DNA of 64,000 nucleotides from Formicincola oecophyllae. GTDB taxonomy: Bacteria; Pseudomonadota; Alphaproteobacteria; Acetobacterales; Acetobacteraceae. Made by a program: the position numbers and the translations under genes. The first letter of the stretch is position 1. Each line of letters begins with the position of its first letter. Where the stretch lies: the NCBI RefSeq assembly GCF_006542395.2, contig NZ_CP038231.1:1860001-1924000 (forward strand), given 5' to 3'. This document shows positions 44,905-52,632 of this stretch, piece by piece. The notes under the pieces were generated by a model. It did not search any database. It was not told the DNA's origin and saw only the letters and a list, made by a program, of their open reading frames with translations.

Positions 44905-45771
44905 TTAAAAGCAAAGCAGCTGACCAGTGGCAGCTTCCGCCATGAAGCTCACCATGCCAGTAATGGCGGCGCCTGAAAGCGCGCTGGGCTTCTCATGGTT
45001 GATGGAGGCCAGCTGAAGGGCAGCCTCGCAAGCTTGTAAGCGCCCCCCCAGCGCTTGGACCTGGCTAAGAAGCTCCGCCAAGGTGGCCACGCGGCAGGCA
45101 CGGGCGTGGCGCTCATTCTCCCCATACATCTCCGCCCGCAAAGGGGGGGAGAGGGCGATGATGGCCGCCCCGCTGAACAGCATGGTGGTGGGGCGCCTCA
45201 GTAAAAGAGCAGCGGTGGCTGCCGTTAACGCGCTGTGCAGGTGCGACCACTCAGCGCTGCACAGAATCATGAACAAGGGCTGGCTTCCTTGGGTGGAGGA
45301 AGCTTGGTTAGGGCTGGATGGAGGAGCGGCAGGCGTGCCTATACTGGCACTATCAAGGGCAGCGCCCCTGTCGGTCATGAAGGGGTCAACGCCGTAAGGG
45401 TCGCCTTTGTAGAAATCCTCCTCTCGGTGGGGGCGGGGCTTTTTCAAGGCTTGCTCTGCCAGGGCTGCCTCAGCCACGCTGAGCAGGCCCTTAAGGGCAC
45501 TTAGCACGGGGTTGGCGCTGGTGGCGCTGCCTGTGTCCTGGCTGGCTTGGGCAGGCGCTGTACTGATGGTGCTTTGGCCTGGCGCAATGGCCATGGCCTG
45601 GGGACTGCTGGGGTCCGCCAAATCCATGGCGCTTGTCGGAGATAGCAGGATGGCCACGGCCCCAACCTTTGCCGGGGCGTCCTCAAACGGGTCTTTGAAA
45701 CGGCCAGGCCCCGCCCCAGTCACGCCCTGGCGGCCGCGTGCCTTGGGTTTTTCATCCTGCCCCTTAGCCAT
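44905..45771 (-). CDS. DsrE/DsrF/DrsH-like family protein with long disordered N-terminus
   Basis: In this 288-residue protein the first 160 residues are polar and low-complexity. The last 125 form a DsrE-like domain: FMILCSAEWSHLHSALTAATAALLL, TTMLFSGAAIIALSP, then VATLAELLSQVQALGGRLQACEAALQLA and AGM-type GMVSFMAEA. The Cys in LQACEA lies where DsrE-type sulfur-carrier proteins hold their active Cys. Members move sulfane sulfur or act as peroxiredoxin-like proteins. The start (ATGGCTAA) overlaps the stop of the ThiF/MoeB-like gene by eight bases, which supports a joint role in sulfur or cofactor chemistry. Confidence 0.72.
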   Translation of the reverse strand: MAKGQDEKPKARGRQGVTGAGPGRFKDPFEDAPAKVGAVAILLSPTSAMDLADPSSPQAMAIAPGQSTISTAPAQASQDTGSATSANPVLSALKGLLSVAEAALAEQALKKPRPHREEDFYKGDPYGVDPFMTDRGAALDSASIGTPAAPPSSPNQASSTQGSQPLFMILCSAEWSHLHSALTAATAALLLRRPTTMLFSGAAIIALSPPLRAEMYGENERHARACRVATLAELLSQVQALGGRLQACEAALQLASINHEKPSALSGAAITGMVSFMAEAATGQLLCF

Positions 45772-46531
45772 GGTGAGGCACCCCTTGCTCTGCAGCCCCT
45801 TGCCTTGCGCCCTCCTGAACCATGCTATAGTGGGGGCAGCTTAGGCTGGCGCGCAACGTCAAGCCACGCAAACGCATGTCCTGCCCCTCCCAAAGGTGCA
45901 GCGTGCTTTCAAGGGCCTGTTGGCGTGCTGGCTCCAGCAGCAGCCGCACCACCTCAAGCGCCATCATTTGCGCCACCAACCCTGGTACTGGACCTATCAC
46001 GCCAGCGCCAGTGCAGCTGGCAGCGGGGCTTCCAGCCATGTGGGGGTGGAGGCAGCGCTGGCATGGCCCGCCAGGGTGGGCTGGGAAATGCACCATCCAG
46101 CCTGACCAGCCCTGCGCTGCCCCTGAAACCAGGCTGCGCCCAGCGCGCTTGCAAGCGTCTGAAAGCAGCAGGCGGGTGGTGGCATCATCAGTGGCATCAC
46201 ACACAATGTCGTAACGGGGCACCTGCGCCGCCATGAAGGCGGCGTCAGCAGCGTGTTCATGCCCGTCCAGCCAGGCAGCGCTGTTGAGCGCGCGCAAATG
46301 GGCCAACAGGGCCGCCACCTTGGGCCGGCCCACGTCACTTTCCACAAAAGGCGGCTGGCGGTGGAGGTTGCTGAGGGCGACCTGGTCATGGTCAACCACC
46401 CCCACCCTGCCAACGCCAGCGCCCACCAATGCGCGCGCCAAGGGTGCGCCTAGGCCGCCAGCGCCCACCACCAGCACGGCTGCGTTAGCCAGCCGCGCCT
46501 GGCCAGCGGCCCCCACATTAGGCAGCAGCAC
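45764..46531 (-). CDS. ThiF/MoeB-like adenylyltransferase
   Basis: These E1-like enzymes adenylate the C-terminal Gly of MoaD/ThiS-type proteins. The 255 residues show the ATP-binding VLVVGAGGLGAPLARALVGAG, VVDHDQVALSNLHRQPPF (family: NLxRQxxF), DIVCDATDDATTR, and CQRC of the zinc site with ASCTGAGVIGPVPG. The second zinc pair reads SCPHY, so one of four Cys is missing. The start is doubtful: the conserved upstream ELERHSRQ is encoded before GTG 46531, but no ATG, GTG or TTG lies between it and the stop at 46649-46651. A codon such as CTG 46606 may be used. It overlaps the DsrE-like gene downstream. Confidence 0.82.
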   Translation of the reverse strand: MLLPNVGAAGQARLANAAVLVVGAGGLGAPLARALVGAGVGRVGVVDHDQVALSNLHRQPPFVESDVGRPKVAALLAHLRALNSAAWLDGHEHAADAAFMAAQVPRYDIVCDATDDATTRLLLSDACKRAGRSLVSGAAQGWSGWMVHFPAHPGGPCQRCLHPHMAGSPAASCTGAGVIGPVPGLVAQMMALEVVRLLLEPARQQALESTLHLWEGQDMRLRGLTLRASLSCPHYSMVQEGARQGAAEQGVPHHG

Positions 46532-46598
46532 CTGGCGGGAATGGCGCTCCAGTTCAGCAGGGGTGAAGTCAAGCGGCCCCTTGGGTGTGGACTGGCGT

Positions 46599-46823
46599 TC
46601 AGGCAGGGGGAAGGTCTTCCTGAAGGACCGTGATGTTGATGGCGTAGGTCACCTCCCCATCCTCATCATCACGGTAGACGGTGCCGACTGCCTCAGGCCC
46701 CACGGCGACTTCGAAACTGCCTTTGCGGGTGGCGTCTGGGCGCACGGTGATGTCCGGGCTGTGCAGGAGGCGGCGCAACGCCCCCTGCAGGCGGGGGATT
46801 TCAGAAGCGGAAAGGTCAGCCAT
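46599..46823 (-). CDS. DUF3126 family protein
   Basis: The 74-residue protein runs from ATG 46823 with AGGA nine bases upstream. The pattern IPRLQGALRRLLHSPDITVR, then GSFEVAVG, GTVYRDDEDGEVTYAINITVL matches the small alphaproteobacterial DUF3126 family, of unknown function. It comes 70 bases before the ThiF/MoeB-like gene on the same strand, so co-expression is likely. Confidence 0.8.
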   Translation of the reverse strand: MADLSASEIPRLQGALRRLLHSPDITVRPDATRKGSFEVAVGPEAVGTVYRDDEDGEVTYAINITVLQEDLPPA

Positions 46824-46990
46824 GGCAGTTCCTGGAAGTGGTTGCAGGTGGGGCCGCAACAGCCGCCCCTGAAGGCCAGTCCATAAACGATGACGCTACA
46901 CAGGGCAAAATCTGCTGAGCCACCGCTGGCCAACCTTTGCCCTGGCTGGGGCTTAGGGATTGGCGCAGGGGCTAAGCCAGGGCTCGTCTT

Positions 46991-47911
46991 TCAGCCGCCG
47001 AAGGTGGCCGGGTCAGGCCCTAGGCGCCCAGCGGGGCTGTCCAGCCCAGCCATGGCCGCCATCTGCGCTGCTGAAAGGGTAAAGTTGAAGATGTCGGCGT
47101 TTTCCACCATGCGCGCTTTGTGGACCGATTTGGGGATGACAGCGCAGCCACGCTGCAGCAGCCAGCGCAGCACCACCTGGGCTGGCGTGCGGCCTGTGGC
47201 CTTGGCGATGTCGACTACGACAGGCAGCCCCAGCGCTTCCCCGCCGCCTAGCGGGCGCCACGCTTCTGGCAGAATGCCGTTTTCCAGGCAGTAATCCACC
47301 AACGCGCGCTGCTGGAAGCGGGGGTGGATCTCAATCTGGTTCACCGCTGGCAGGATGCCTGTCTCAGCCTCCAGGCGCGCCAAGTGTGGCGCCAGGAAGT
47401 TGGAAACGCCAATGGCGCGCACACGCCCTTCACGCCGCAGTTGGATGAGGGCGCGCCACGTCTCCACGTAGCGGTCCTGACCAGGACATGGCCAATGGAT
47501 GAGGTAGAGGTCGATCCGGCCTTGGCCAATCAGCTTCTCGCTGGCTTCAAAAGCGCGCAGGGCCTGGTCGTAACCTTGGCAGTTATTCCAAAGCTTGGTG
47601 GTGATGAACAGGCTGGGGTTGTGGCGTGCCGCCACGCCAACGCCAGCCTCATTGCCATAGAAGGCGGCCGTGTCCACAGCGCGGTAGCCAACGCTGCTGG
47701 CCTCGCGCACCACCTGGGCAGTTTCGAGGGCAGGGGTGCGCCAAACGCCAAGCCCCAGCCAAGGCATCAACGTGCCGCAGCGCAGGCGCACATTGGCCTT
47801 TGGGCTGTTGGGGGCGAACGGCCCTTGGTTGAGGAACAGTCCCTTGCCAGCTTTGGCGGCCTTCACAAGGGGGGCGCTTGCTGGTGGGTTGGGTTGTTGG
47901 GTGGGTTGCAT
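46991..47911 (-). CDS. Aldo/keto reductase
   Basis: This 306-residue NADPH-dependent reductase of the AKR5/2,5-diketogluconate reductase type starts at ATG 47911, preceded by GAGGAGAG. It has the catalytic tetrad Asp and Tyr in DTAAFYGNEAGVG, Lys in FITTKLWN and His in DLYLIHWPCPG. Further hallmarks are AIGVSNF, VNQIEIHPRFQQ and the cofactor-binding VIPKSVHKARMVEN. An extra 40-residue leader precedes the barrel. Acetic acid bacteria carry many such enzymes for sugar and aldehyde reduction; the natural substrate is not evident. Confidence 0.88.
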   Translation of the reverse strand: MQPTQQPNPPASAPLVKAAKAGKGLFLNQGPFAPNSPKANVRLRCGTLMPWLGLGVWRTPALETAQVVREASSVGYRAVDTAAFYGNEAGVGVAARHNPSLFITTKLWNNCQGYDQALRAFEASEKLIGQGRIDLYLIHWPCPGQDRYVETWRALIQLRREGRVRAIGVSNFLAPHLARLEAETGILPAVNQIEIHPRFQQRALVDYCLENGILPEAWRPLGGGEALGLPVVVDIAKATGRTPAQVVLRWLLQRGCAVIPKSVHKARMVENADIFNFTLSAAQMAAMAGLDSPAGRLGPDPATFGG

Positions 47912-48166
47912 GGTTATGCTCTCCTCAATCCAGCGGTGGTGGTACCTGGTTCATCCTGGCTGATGTGGCCGTTCACACCACCCTGCCACAGCGTCCACCA
48001 CCATGCCAGGCACGGCCTCCCTTGGTCTGATCTTGGGCCTGGTTCTGGGATGCCCCAGGCAAAAACTGCGCTGGGGGAGGGTGGCGGTTAAACGCCTGAA
48101 CGCTTAAAACTGGGGGGAACGTCCCTTAGTGACAGCCCCTTCAGCAGCCAGCCCCTCAGGTGCCCC

Positions 48167-50947
48167 ATGTCAGAAAGCCCCACCGCCACCACCCCAACAG
48201 CAACACTGGCGCCGGGACCATTAGACAAGGCCTTTGAGCCAGCACACCATGAAGGCGCGCTCTACCAGCGCTGGATGGCTGAAGGCGCCTTCAAAGCGGA
48301 CCCAGCCCAGCCAGGCCAGGCCTACAGCATCGTCTTCCCGCCGCCCAACGTCACGGGCACGCTGCACCTGGGGCACGCGCTGACTTTCACACTGCAGGAC
48401 ATCCTCTGCCGTTGGCAGCGCCTTAAAGGCGCCAACGTGCTGTTCCAGCCTGGCACGGACCATGCCGGCATCGCTACCCAGATGGTGGTGGAGCGCATGT
48501 TGGATAGGGAGGGCACCTCCCGCACGGCCTTGGGCCGCCCTGGCTTCCTGGAGCGCGTCTGGGCCTGGAAGGAGGAGCATGGCGGCCGCATTGTGGAGCA
48601 GCTCAAGCGCCTTGGCACTTCAGCTGATTGGAGCCGCGAGCGCTTCACCATGGATGATGGCCTCTCCCGCGCTGTGCGCCGCGTTTTCGTGCAGCTTTAT
48701 AAAGAGGGGCTGATTTACCGCGACCGCCGCTTGGTAAACTGGGACCCAGCCTTCCGTTCCGCCATTTCCGACCTGGAGGTGGACAATAAAGAAACCAAGG
48801 GCAGCCTGTGGCACGTGCGCTACCCTGTTGAGCGCGATGGCAAGCTGACGGGGGAGTACGTCACCATCGCCACCACAAGGCCAGAGACCATGCTGGCTGA
48901 CGCCGCCGTGGCCGTCCACCCATCAGACGAACGCTTTGCCCACCTCAAAGGGGCGCATGTGCGCCTGCCGCTGACGGGGCGGCGCGTCCCCCTCATCGAG
49001 GATGAGCACTCAGACCCTGAAAAGGGCACAGGCGCTGTCAAAATCACCCCTGCGCATGATTTCAATGATTTTGAGGTCGGCCAGCGCCACAACCTGCCCG
49101 CCCCCACCATGCTGGACGAAGGCGCCAACATCTGGCTTGACGAAATCATGGGGGAGGTGGAAGCCATCGCTGGTGTTTCAGACCCGGCCTTCGTCAGCGC
49201 CCTGGCCGGCATGGGCCGTGACGATGCCAGAAAGGCCATGGTGGCTGAGCTGGACCGCCTGGGCTTCCTGGCTGCTGTAGAGGACCACACCCTCCAGCAG
49301 CCCGTGGCTGAGCGTGGTGGGGCTGTGGTGGAACCGCGCCTGACCATGCAATGGTACTGTGACGCCCCCAAGCTGGCCGGCCCCGCCATCAAAGCTGTGG
49401 AGGGTGGCGCCATCGCGTTCGAGCCCAAGCAGTGGGAGAATACCTTCTTCGCCTGGATGCGCGACATCCGCCCCTGGTGCATCAGCCGCCAGCTGTGGTG
49501 GGGCCACCGCCTGCCCGTCTGGTACGGCAGCGATGGCCGCACTTACGTGGCTGAGACGGAAGAGGAAGCCCTGGCTGAAGCCCGCGCCCACTCAGGCCCT
49601 GACGTGGCGTTGCGCCAGGATGAAGACGTCCTCGACACCTGGTTCAGCTCTGGCCTGTGGCCGTTCAGCACGCTTGGCTGGCCTGACCGCAACGACCCCT
49701 TCCTGGAGCGCTACTACCCCACAAGCACTTTGGTGACGGGCTTTGACATTATCTTCTTCTGGGTTTCACGCATGATGATGCTGGGGCTGCACTTCATGGA
49801 GGAAGTGCCCTTCAGAAAAGTGGTCATCCATGGTCTGGTCCGTGATGAGAACGGGCAGAAGATGTCCAAGTCCAAGGGCAATGGCATCGACCCCCTCGAC
49901 CTCATCGCTGAGTATGGCGCTGACGCCACCCGCCTGACCATCTGCGCTGGCACGGGCCCCGGGCGCGACATTAAATTGGGCCGGGGCCTGGTGGAGGAGC
50001 GGCGCGCCTTCATCACCAAGCTGTGGAACGCCGCCCGCTTCGCTGAGATGAACCAAGCCATCCCCCGCGAAGGCGCAGCCCCCTTCAACCCCAACGCCGC
50101 CCAGGGCACGCTTGCGCGCTGGATCGTGGCAGAGGCCCAGAAGGCAGCCCACGGCGCCAACAACGCGCTTGAGGCCTCCCGCTTTGATGATTACGCGCGC
50201 CTCACCAGCCAATTTGTGCGCGATGTGTTCTGCGACTGGTTCCTGGAGTTCGCCAAGGGCGTCTTCAACAGCGATGACGCCGCCAACCAGGCGGAGAAGG
50301 CGGAACTGCGTGCAGCCACTGCCTGGGCCTTAGGCGCCATCCTGCGCATGTTGCACCCTGTAATGCCATTTGTGACAGCGACCTTGTGGGACAAAATGGG
50401 CTATGGCGCCCTTCAAGGTGACATCACCAAGCAGCGCTGGCCTGAAATGGCCCAGCCAGGCCAGGGGGACCAAAGTCACGAAAGCGAGATCGCTTGGCTG
50501 ATGGACGTCATTTCAGCTGTGCGTTCCGTGCGCGCTGAAATGAACGTGCCGCCATCACGCAAAGCCCCTCTCCTGCTGCGCGGTGCTGACGCCCCAACCA
50601 TGGCGCGTGCTCAAAAATGGCAGGAGGTCCTAGGCCGCATGGGCCGCATTGAGGGGGTGGAGAGCGTGGCTGAAGTCCCAGGGGAAGTCTGCGCCCAAGT
50701 GGTGTTCGAACAGGGGACGGGATTCATCCCCCTTGGCAGCTTGATTGACATCAACGCAGAAAAGGAACGTCTGGCGCGCGACATCCAGAAAGTGGAAGGG
50801 GAGATCACCAAAGTCTCCAAAATGTTGGGCAATGAGAAGTTCCTGGCCCGCGCCAAGCCAGAGGTCGTGGCGGAAAACCGCGCCCGCCTGGCCCAGTTCG
50901 AAGCCACGCGCAGCCGCCTCCAGGCTGGCCTCGCCCGCTTGGGGTAA
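48167..50947 (+). CDS. valS: Valyl-tRNA synthetase
   Basis: This class I enzyme charges tRNA-Val. It has 926 residues, with HIGH motif as PPPNVTGTLHLGHAL (HLGH 67-70), KMSKS motif as GQKMSKSKGN (about 563-572), an editing domain (TTRPETMLAD ... GTGAVKITPAHDFNDFEVG) and DTWFSSGLWPFS. It ends with the C-terminal coiled-coil arm typical of ValS (LIDINAEKERLARDIQKVEGE). The length is normal. The start follows TCAGG. It is a single gene; the repeat-rich stretch at 51.1 kb begins 170 bases after its stop. Confidence 0.97.
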   Translation: MSESPTATTPTATLAPGPLDKAFEPAHHEGALYQRWMAEGAFKADPAQPGQAYSIVFPPPNVTGTLHLGHALTFTLQDILCRWQRLKGANVLFQPGTDHAGIATQMVVERMLDREGTSRTALGRPGFLERVWAWKEEHGGRIVEQLKRLGTSADWSRERFTMDDGLSRAVRRVFVQLYKEGLIYRDRRLVNWDPAFRSAISDLEVDNKETKGSLWHVRYPVERDGKLTGEYVTIATTRPETMLADAAVAVHPSDERFAHLKGAHVRLPLTGRRVPLIEDEHSDPEKGTGAVKITPAHDFNDFEVGQRHNLPAPTMLDEGANIWLDEIMGEVEAIAGVSDPAFVSALAGMGRDDARKAMVAELDRLGFLAAVEDHTLQQPVAERGGAVVEPRLTMQWYCDAPKLAGPAIKAVEGGAIAFEPKQWENTFFAWMRDIRPWCISRQLWWGHRLPVWYGSDGRTYVAETEEEALAEARAHSGPDVALRQDEDVLDTWFSSGLWPFSTLGWPDRNDPFLERYYPTSTLVTGFDIIFFWVSRMMMLGLHFMEEVPFRKVVIHGLVRDENGQKMSKSKGNGIDPLDLIAEYGADATRLTICAGTGPGRDIKLGRGLVEERRAFITKLWNAARFAEMNQAIPREGAAPFNPNAAQGTLARWIVAEAQKAAHGANNALEASRFDDYARLTSQFVRDVFCDWFLEFAKGVFNSDDAANQAEKAELRAATAWALGAILRMLHPVMPFVTATLWDKMGYGALQGDITKQRWPEMAQPGQGDQSHESEIAWLMDVISAVRSVRAEMNVPPSRKAPLLLRGADAPTMARAQKWQEVLGRMGRIEGVESVAEVPGEVCAQVVFEQGTGFIPLGSLIDINAEKERLARDIQKVEGEITKVSKMLGNEKFLARAKPEVVAENRARLAQFEATRSRLQAGLARLG

Positions 50948-51120
50948 AGGCCCAGCACGTCAAGCTCAGGGCGGTGGATTAGGGGCAAGGGTTGGGTGGC
51001 ACCGCCTGGTTCATGCCCAGGCCCTGCTGCCCTTGGATGTGTCCCATCCCCTAGGCAACCCCTCCCTCCCAAAGCCCCTTGAACCAACCAGACTTTCAAA
51101 AAGGCTCTAACAAAGGACCC

Positions 51121-51520
51121 TTAAGTTAAGTCTTCGGGCTGTCAGGCGGCGATAAGTGCCGCCCTATGGGACGGCCCGTTAAAGCCGGTGTGAAACTTGT
51201 GAAGGCTGCAAAGCCAAACAGCGTGAGACAGCGGCTTGGGATTCCAAGACAGCGCTGCCCGAAGGGCAAACGAAACGTAGTAAACCTTCAGGCCTGCACG
51301 GGCAGAAGCCCTAGCCGGGTTCGTACAGCAAGAGTGTGTTTAAGATCCCGCGCTGCCCTATGGGTCACCGCTCCGGCTTTAAGGGTTCAAGAGGGACGTA
51401 AGCCCAAACGCAGTAAAGGCGTGGCCAACCGGTTCAAGAAGAACCCCGCATAAGGCCGCAGGCCTGTTGAAGCCCCGGTTTCACGCTGTTTGGCCTGGCG
51501 GCCCACATAGCCAGTCCAAG
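51121..51520. repeat. Cluster of degenerate structured repeat elements downstream of valS
   Basis: Two half-copies of the structured element meet head to tail. TCTTCGGGCT ... AGGCGGCGATAAG (51128-51155) is an element right end, followed by TGCCGCCCTATGGGACGG and CCGTTAAAGCC (51156-51180), a left end. Two internal modules follow: the hairpin TGCCC-GAA-GGGCA with AAACGTAGTAAACC (51256-51286), and GGGACGTAAGCCC with AAACGCAGTAAAGG (51393-51418). The string GCCAAACAGCGTGA (51213) recurs inverted at 51484-51500. An Arg/Lys-rich open frame crosses the region but follows the repeats and is probably not a gene. Confidence 0.55.
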
Positions 51521-51623
51521 AGTCTCAACCGAAAAGACTGTTTAAATAACCGAGCCAGAGTTGTGTGAGTGAAATTTCACTCTGTGTTCAGAGTAATATA
51601 TTCCAAACTCCTACCCGCCATCA

Positions 51624-51773
51624 TTATCTTGTTAAATAATCTATAAAAAATATAATAATTAACAGGGAAGTGCATCCAACTAGGACAATGTCACGACATT
51701 TCTTGAAATCTATGTATTCGATTTGTTTTTCTTTGAGACGTTTATCTAGGTCAGTTTCAGATTGTTTATTCAT
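51624..51773 (-). CDS. 49-residue single-pass membrane protein (AT-rich sORF beside CRISPR array 1)
   Basis: Read leftward from ATG 51773 with GTAAGGAAAAA just upstream (AGGA about six bases before the start). The first 25 residues are charged (MNKQSETDLDKRLKEKQ, then IEYIDFKK), and residues 28-47 form one hydrophobic helix (DIVLVGCTSLLIIIFFIDYL) ending TR. The surrounding 250 bases are far AT-richer than the genome, which suggests acquired DNA. It begins 31 bases beyond the degenerate terminal repeat of array 1, on the strand the array is expected to be transcribed from. I know no homologue. A small toxin, phage-derived protein or anti-CRISPR-like protein are all possible; chance cannot be excluded. 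Confidence 0.45.
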   Translation of the reverse strand: MNKQSETDLDKRLKEKQIEYIDFKKCRDIVLVGCTSLLIIIFFIDYLTR

Positions 51774-51803
51774 TTTTTCCTTACCCCCCAGATGGCCAGG
51801 AAT

Positions 51804-52131
51804 TTTCTAAACTACCTGAGTAACAGGAAACACGGCAAGGGAGAGGCGTGTCAAGCACTGCCCTTTCTGAGCTGCCTGTGCGGCAGGGAACTGCCCAACG
51901 CCTGGCGTGCTCCTACACGTCAATTTCTGAGCTGCCTGTGCGGCAGAGAACAGAACGTCCATGGCGTCCGCGCAGTAGAGTGTTTTCTGAGCTGCCTGTG
52001 CGGCAGAGAACCAGTGGAATAATGTGAAGTTGACGTGGGGAGCTTTCTGAGCTGCCTGTGCGGCAGGGAACGTGAGTATCACTACGCGCATAAGCACTTA
52101 ACGTTTCTGAGCTGCCTGTGCGGCAGAGCCG
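51804..52131 (-). CRISPR. CRISPR array 1, type I-F style repeat, leader missing
   Basis: Six 28-bp repeats start at 51804, 51864, 51924, 51984, 52044 and 52104, with five 32-bp spacers. In transcribed sense the repeat begins GTTCTCTGCCGC and ends GGCAGCTCAGAAA, the type I-F form, so transcription should run leftward. The 51804 repeat has nine mismatches and marks the trailer end. The 52104 repeat, which should adjoin the leader, has its last bases replaced by the structured element (AGAGCCGCC in place of AGAGAAC). Repeats at 51864 and 52044 carry CAGGGAAC. With no leader, new spacers are unlikely and transcription is uncertain. Confidence 0.95.
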
Positions 52132-52218
52132 CCATATAGGGCGAAGCCCGTTAAAGCCCGAAGTGACGGAGCGCAGAACATAGTTCAAGCGTAGTAAGTC
52201 TTCGGGCTAATAGGCGGC
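52128..52218 (+). repeat. Structured repeat element, copy C (at the leader position of array 1)
   Basis: The outer stem GCCGCC (52128-52133) pairs with GGCGGC (52213-52218). Inside are the hairpin GGGC-GAA-GCCC (52139-52149), the stem AGCCCGAAG / CTTCGGGCT (52155-52163 with 52200-52208) and the hairpin GAAC-ATA-GTTC (52176-52186) followed by AAGCGTAGTAAG. The layout matches copy E at 61155, including compensating base changes in the small hairpin. It may be a structured RNA, or a mobile palindromic element. Confidence 0.7.
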
Positions 52219-52386
52219 GATAAGGGAACTAGAACTGATTCACGCTTCAACGTCTGCAAACAGCCAGTAAATGCACTATGGGCCCATCTATCCCTCTCTT
52301 CAAGCCAGTTCTGGCGACAGCCCGTAACTGCCGTTTTTTCAAGGCGCTCAAAATTAGGGATAGAATGGAAGGTATGTTTGATGGCT

Positions 52387-52455
52387 ACACCGTGCCCCAC
52401 AGACAGCTCAGAAAGGGCAGTGCTGGTTGGGTTTCCTTGTCGCCACATAAAAGCC
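52387..52455 (+). repeat. Inverted remnant of a CRISPR array trailer
   Basis: Bases 52387-52414 match the transcribed-sense repeat at 21 of 28 positions, ending exactly in CAGCTCAGAAA. The following bases (GGGCAGTGCTGGTTGGGTTTCC, given here only by position 52415-52436) are the reverse complement, with few changes, of the trailer flank of array 2 at 61252-61275. Then CTTGTCGCC matches the inverted right end of the structured element. It is thus an old, inverted end of another array. Confidence 0.6.
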
Positions 52456-52548
52456 GCTGCGATACCGCGCCGCATGAGTTGCAAGCGGCAAGAAGCAGCG
52501 GCTTTCACAGGCCTATGGCCTTAGATGGCGCCGCTCTTGAAACCGGTT

Positions 52549-52602
52549 AGCCAGGCCTTTTCTGCGTTTGGGCTTACGCCCGGCACTGCGACAGGCCTGG
52601 CT
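52549..52602 (-). repeat. Structured element relative, copy D, directly downstream of glmS
   Basis: A perfect 10-pair outer stem AGCCAGGCCT (52549-52558) / AGGCCTGGCT (52593-52602) encloses, on the minus strand, the hairpin GGGC-GTAA-GCCC followed by AAACGCAGAAAAGG. The hairpin-plus-AAACGCAG module equals that of copies B and E. It may double as a transcription end structure for glmS. Confidence 0.5.
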
Positions 52603-52632
52603 TTTACGCCTTTCAGGCTAAATCGGTTCCGC

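Noticed and set aside
51166-51453. 95-codon open frame rich in Arg and Lys
   Set aside because: It follows the structured repeat units one after another and has no ribosome site or family likeness; its basic composition comes from the repeats.
51762-52188. Open frames crossing CRISPR array 1
   Set aside because: Same artefact of repeat translation.
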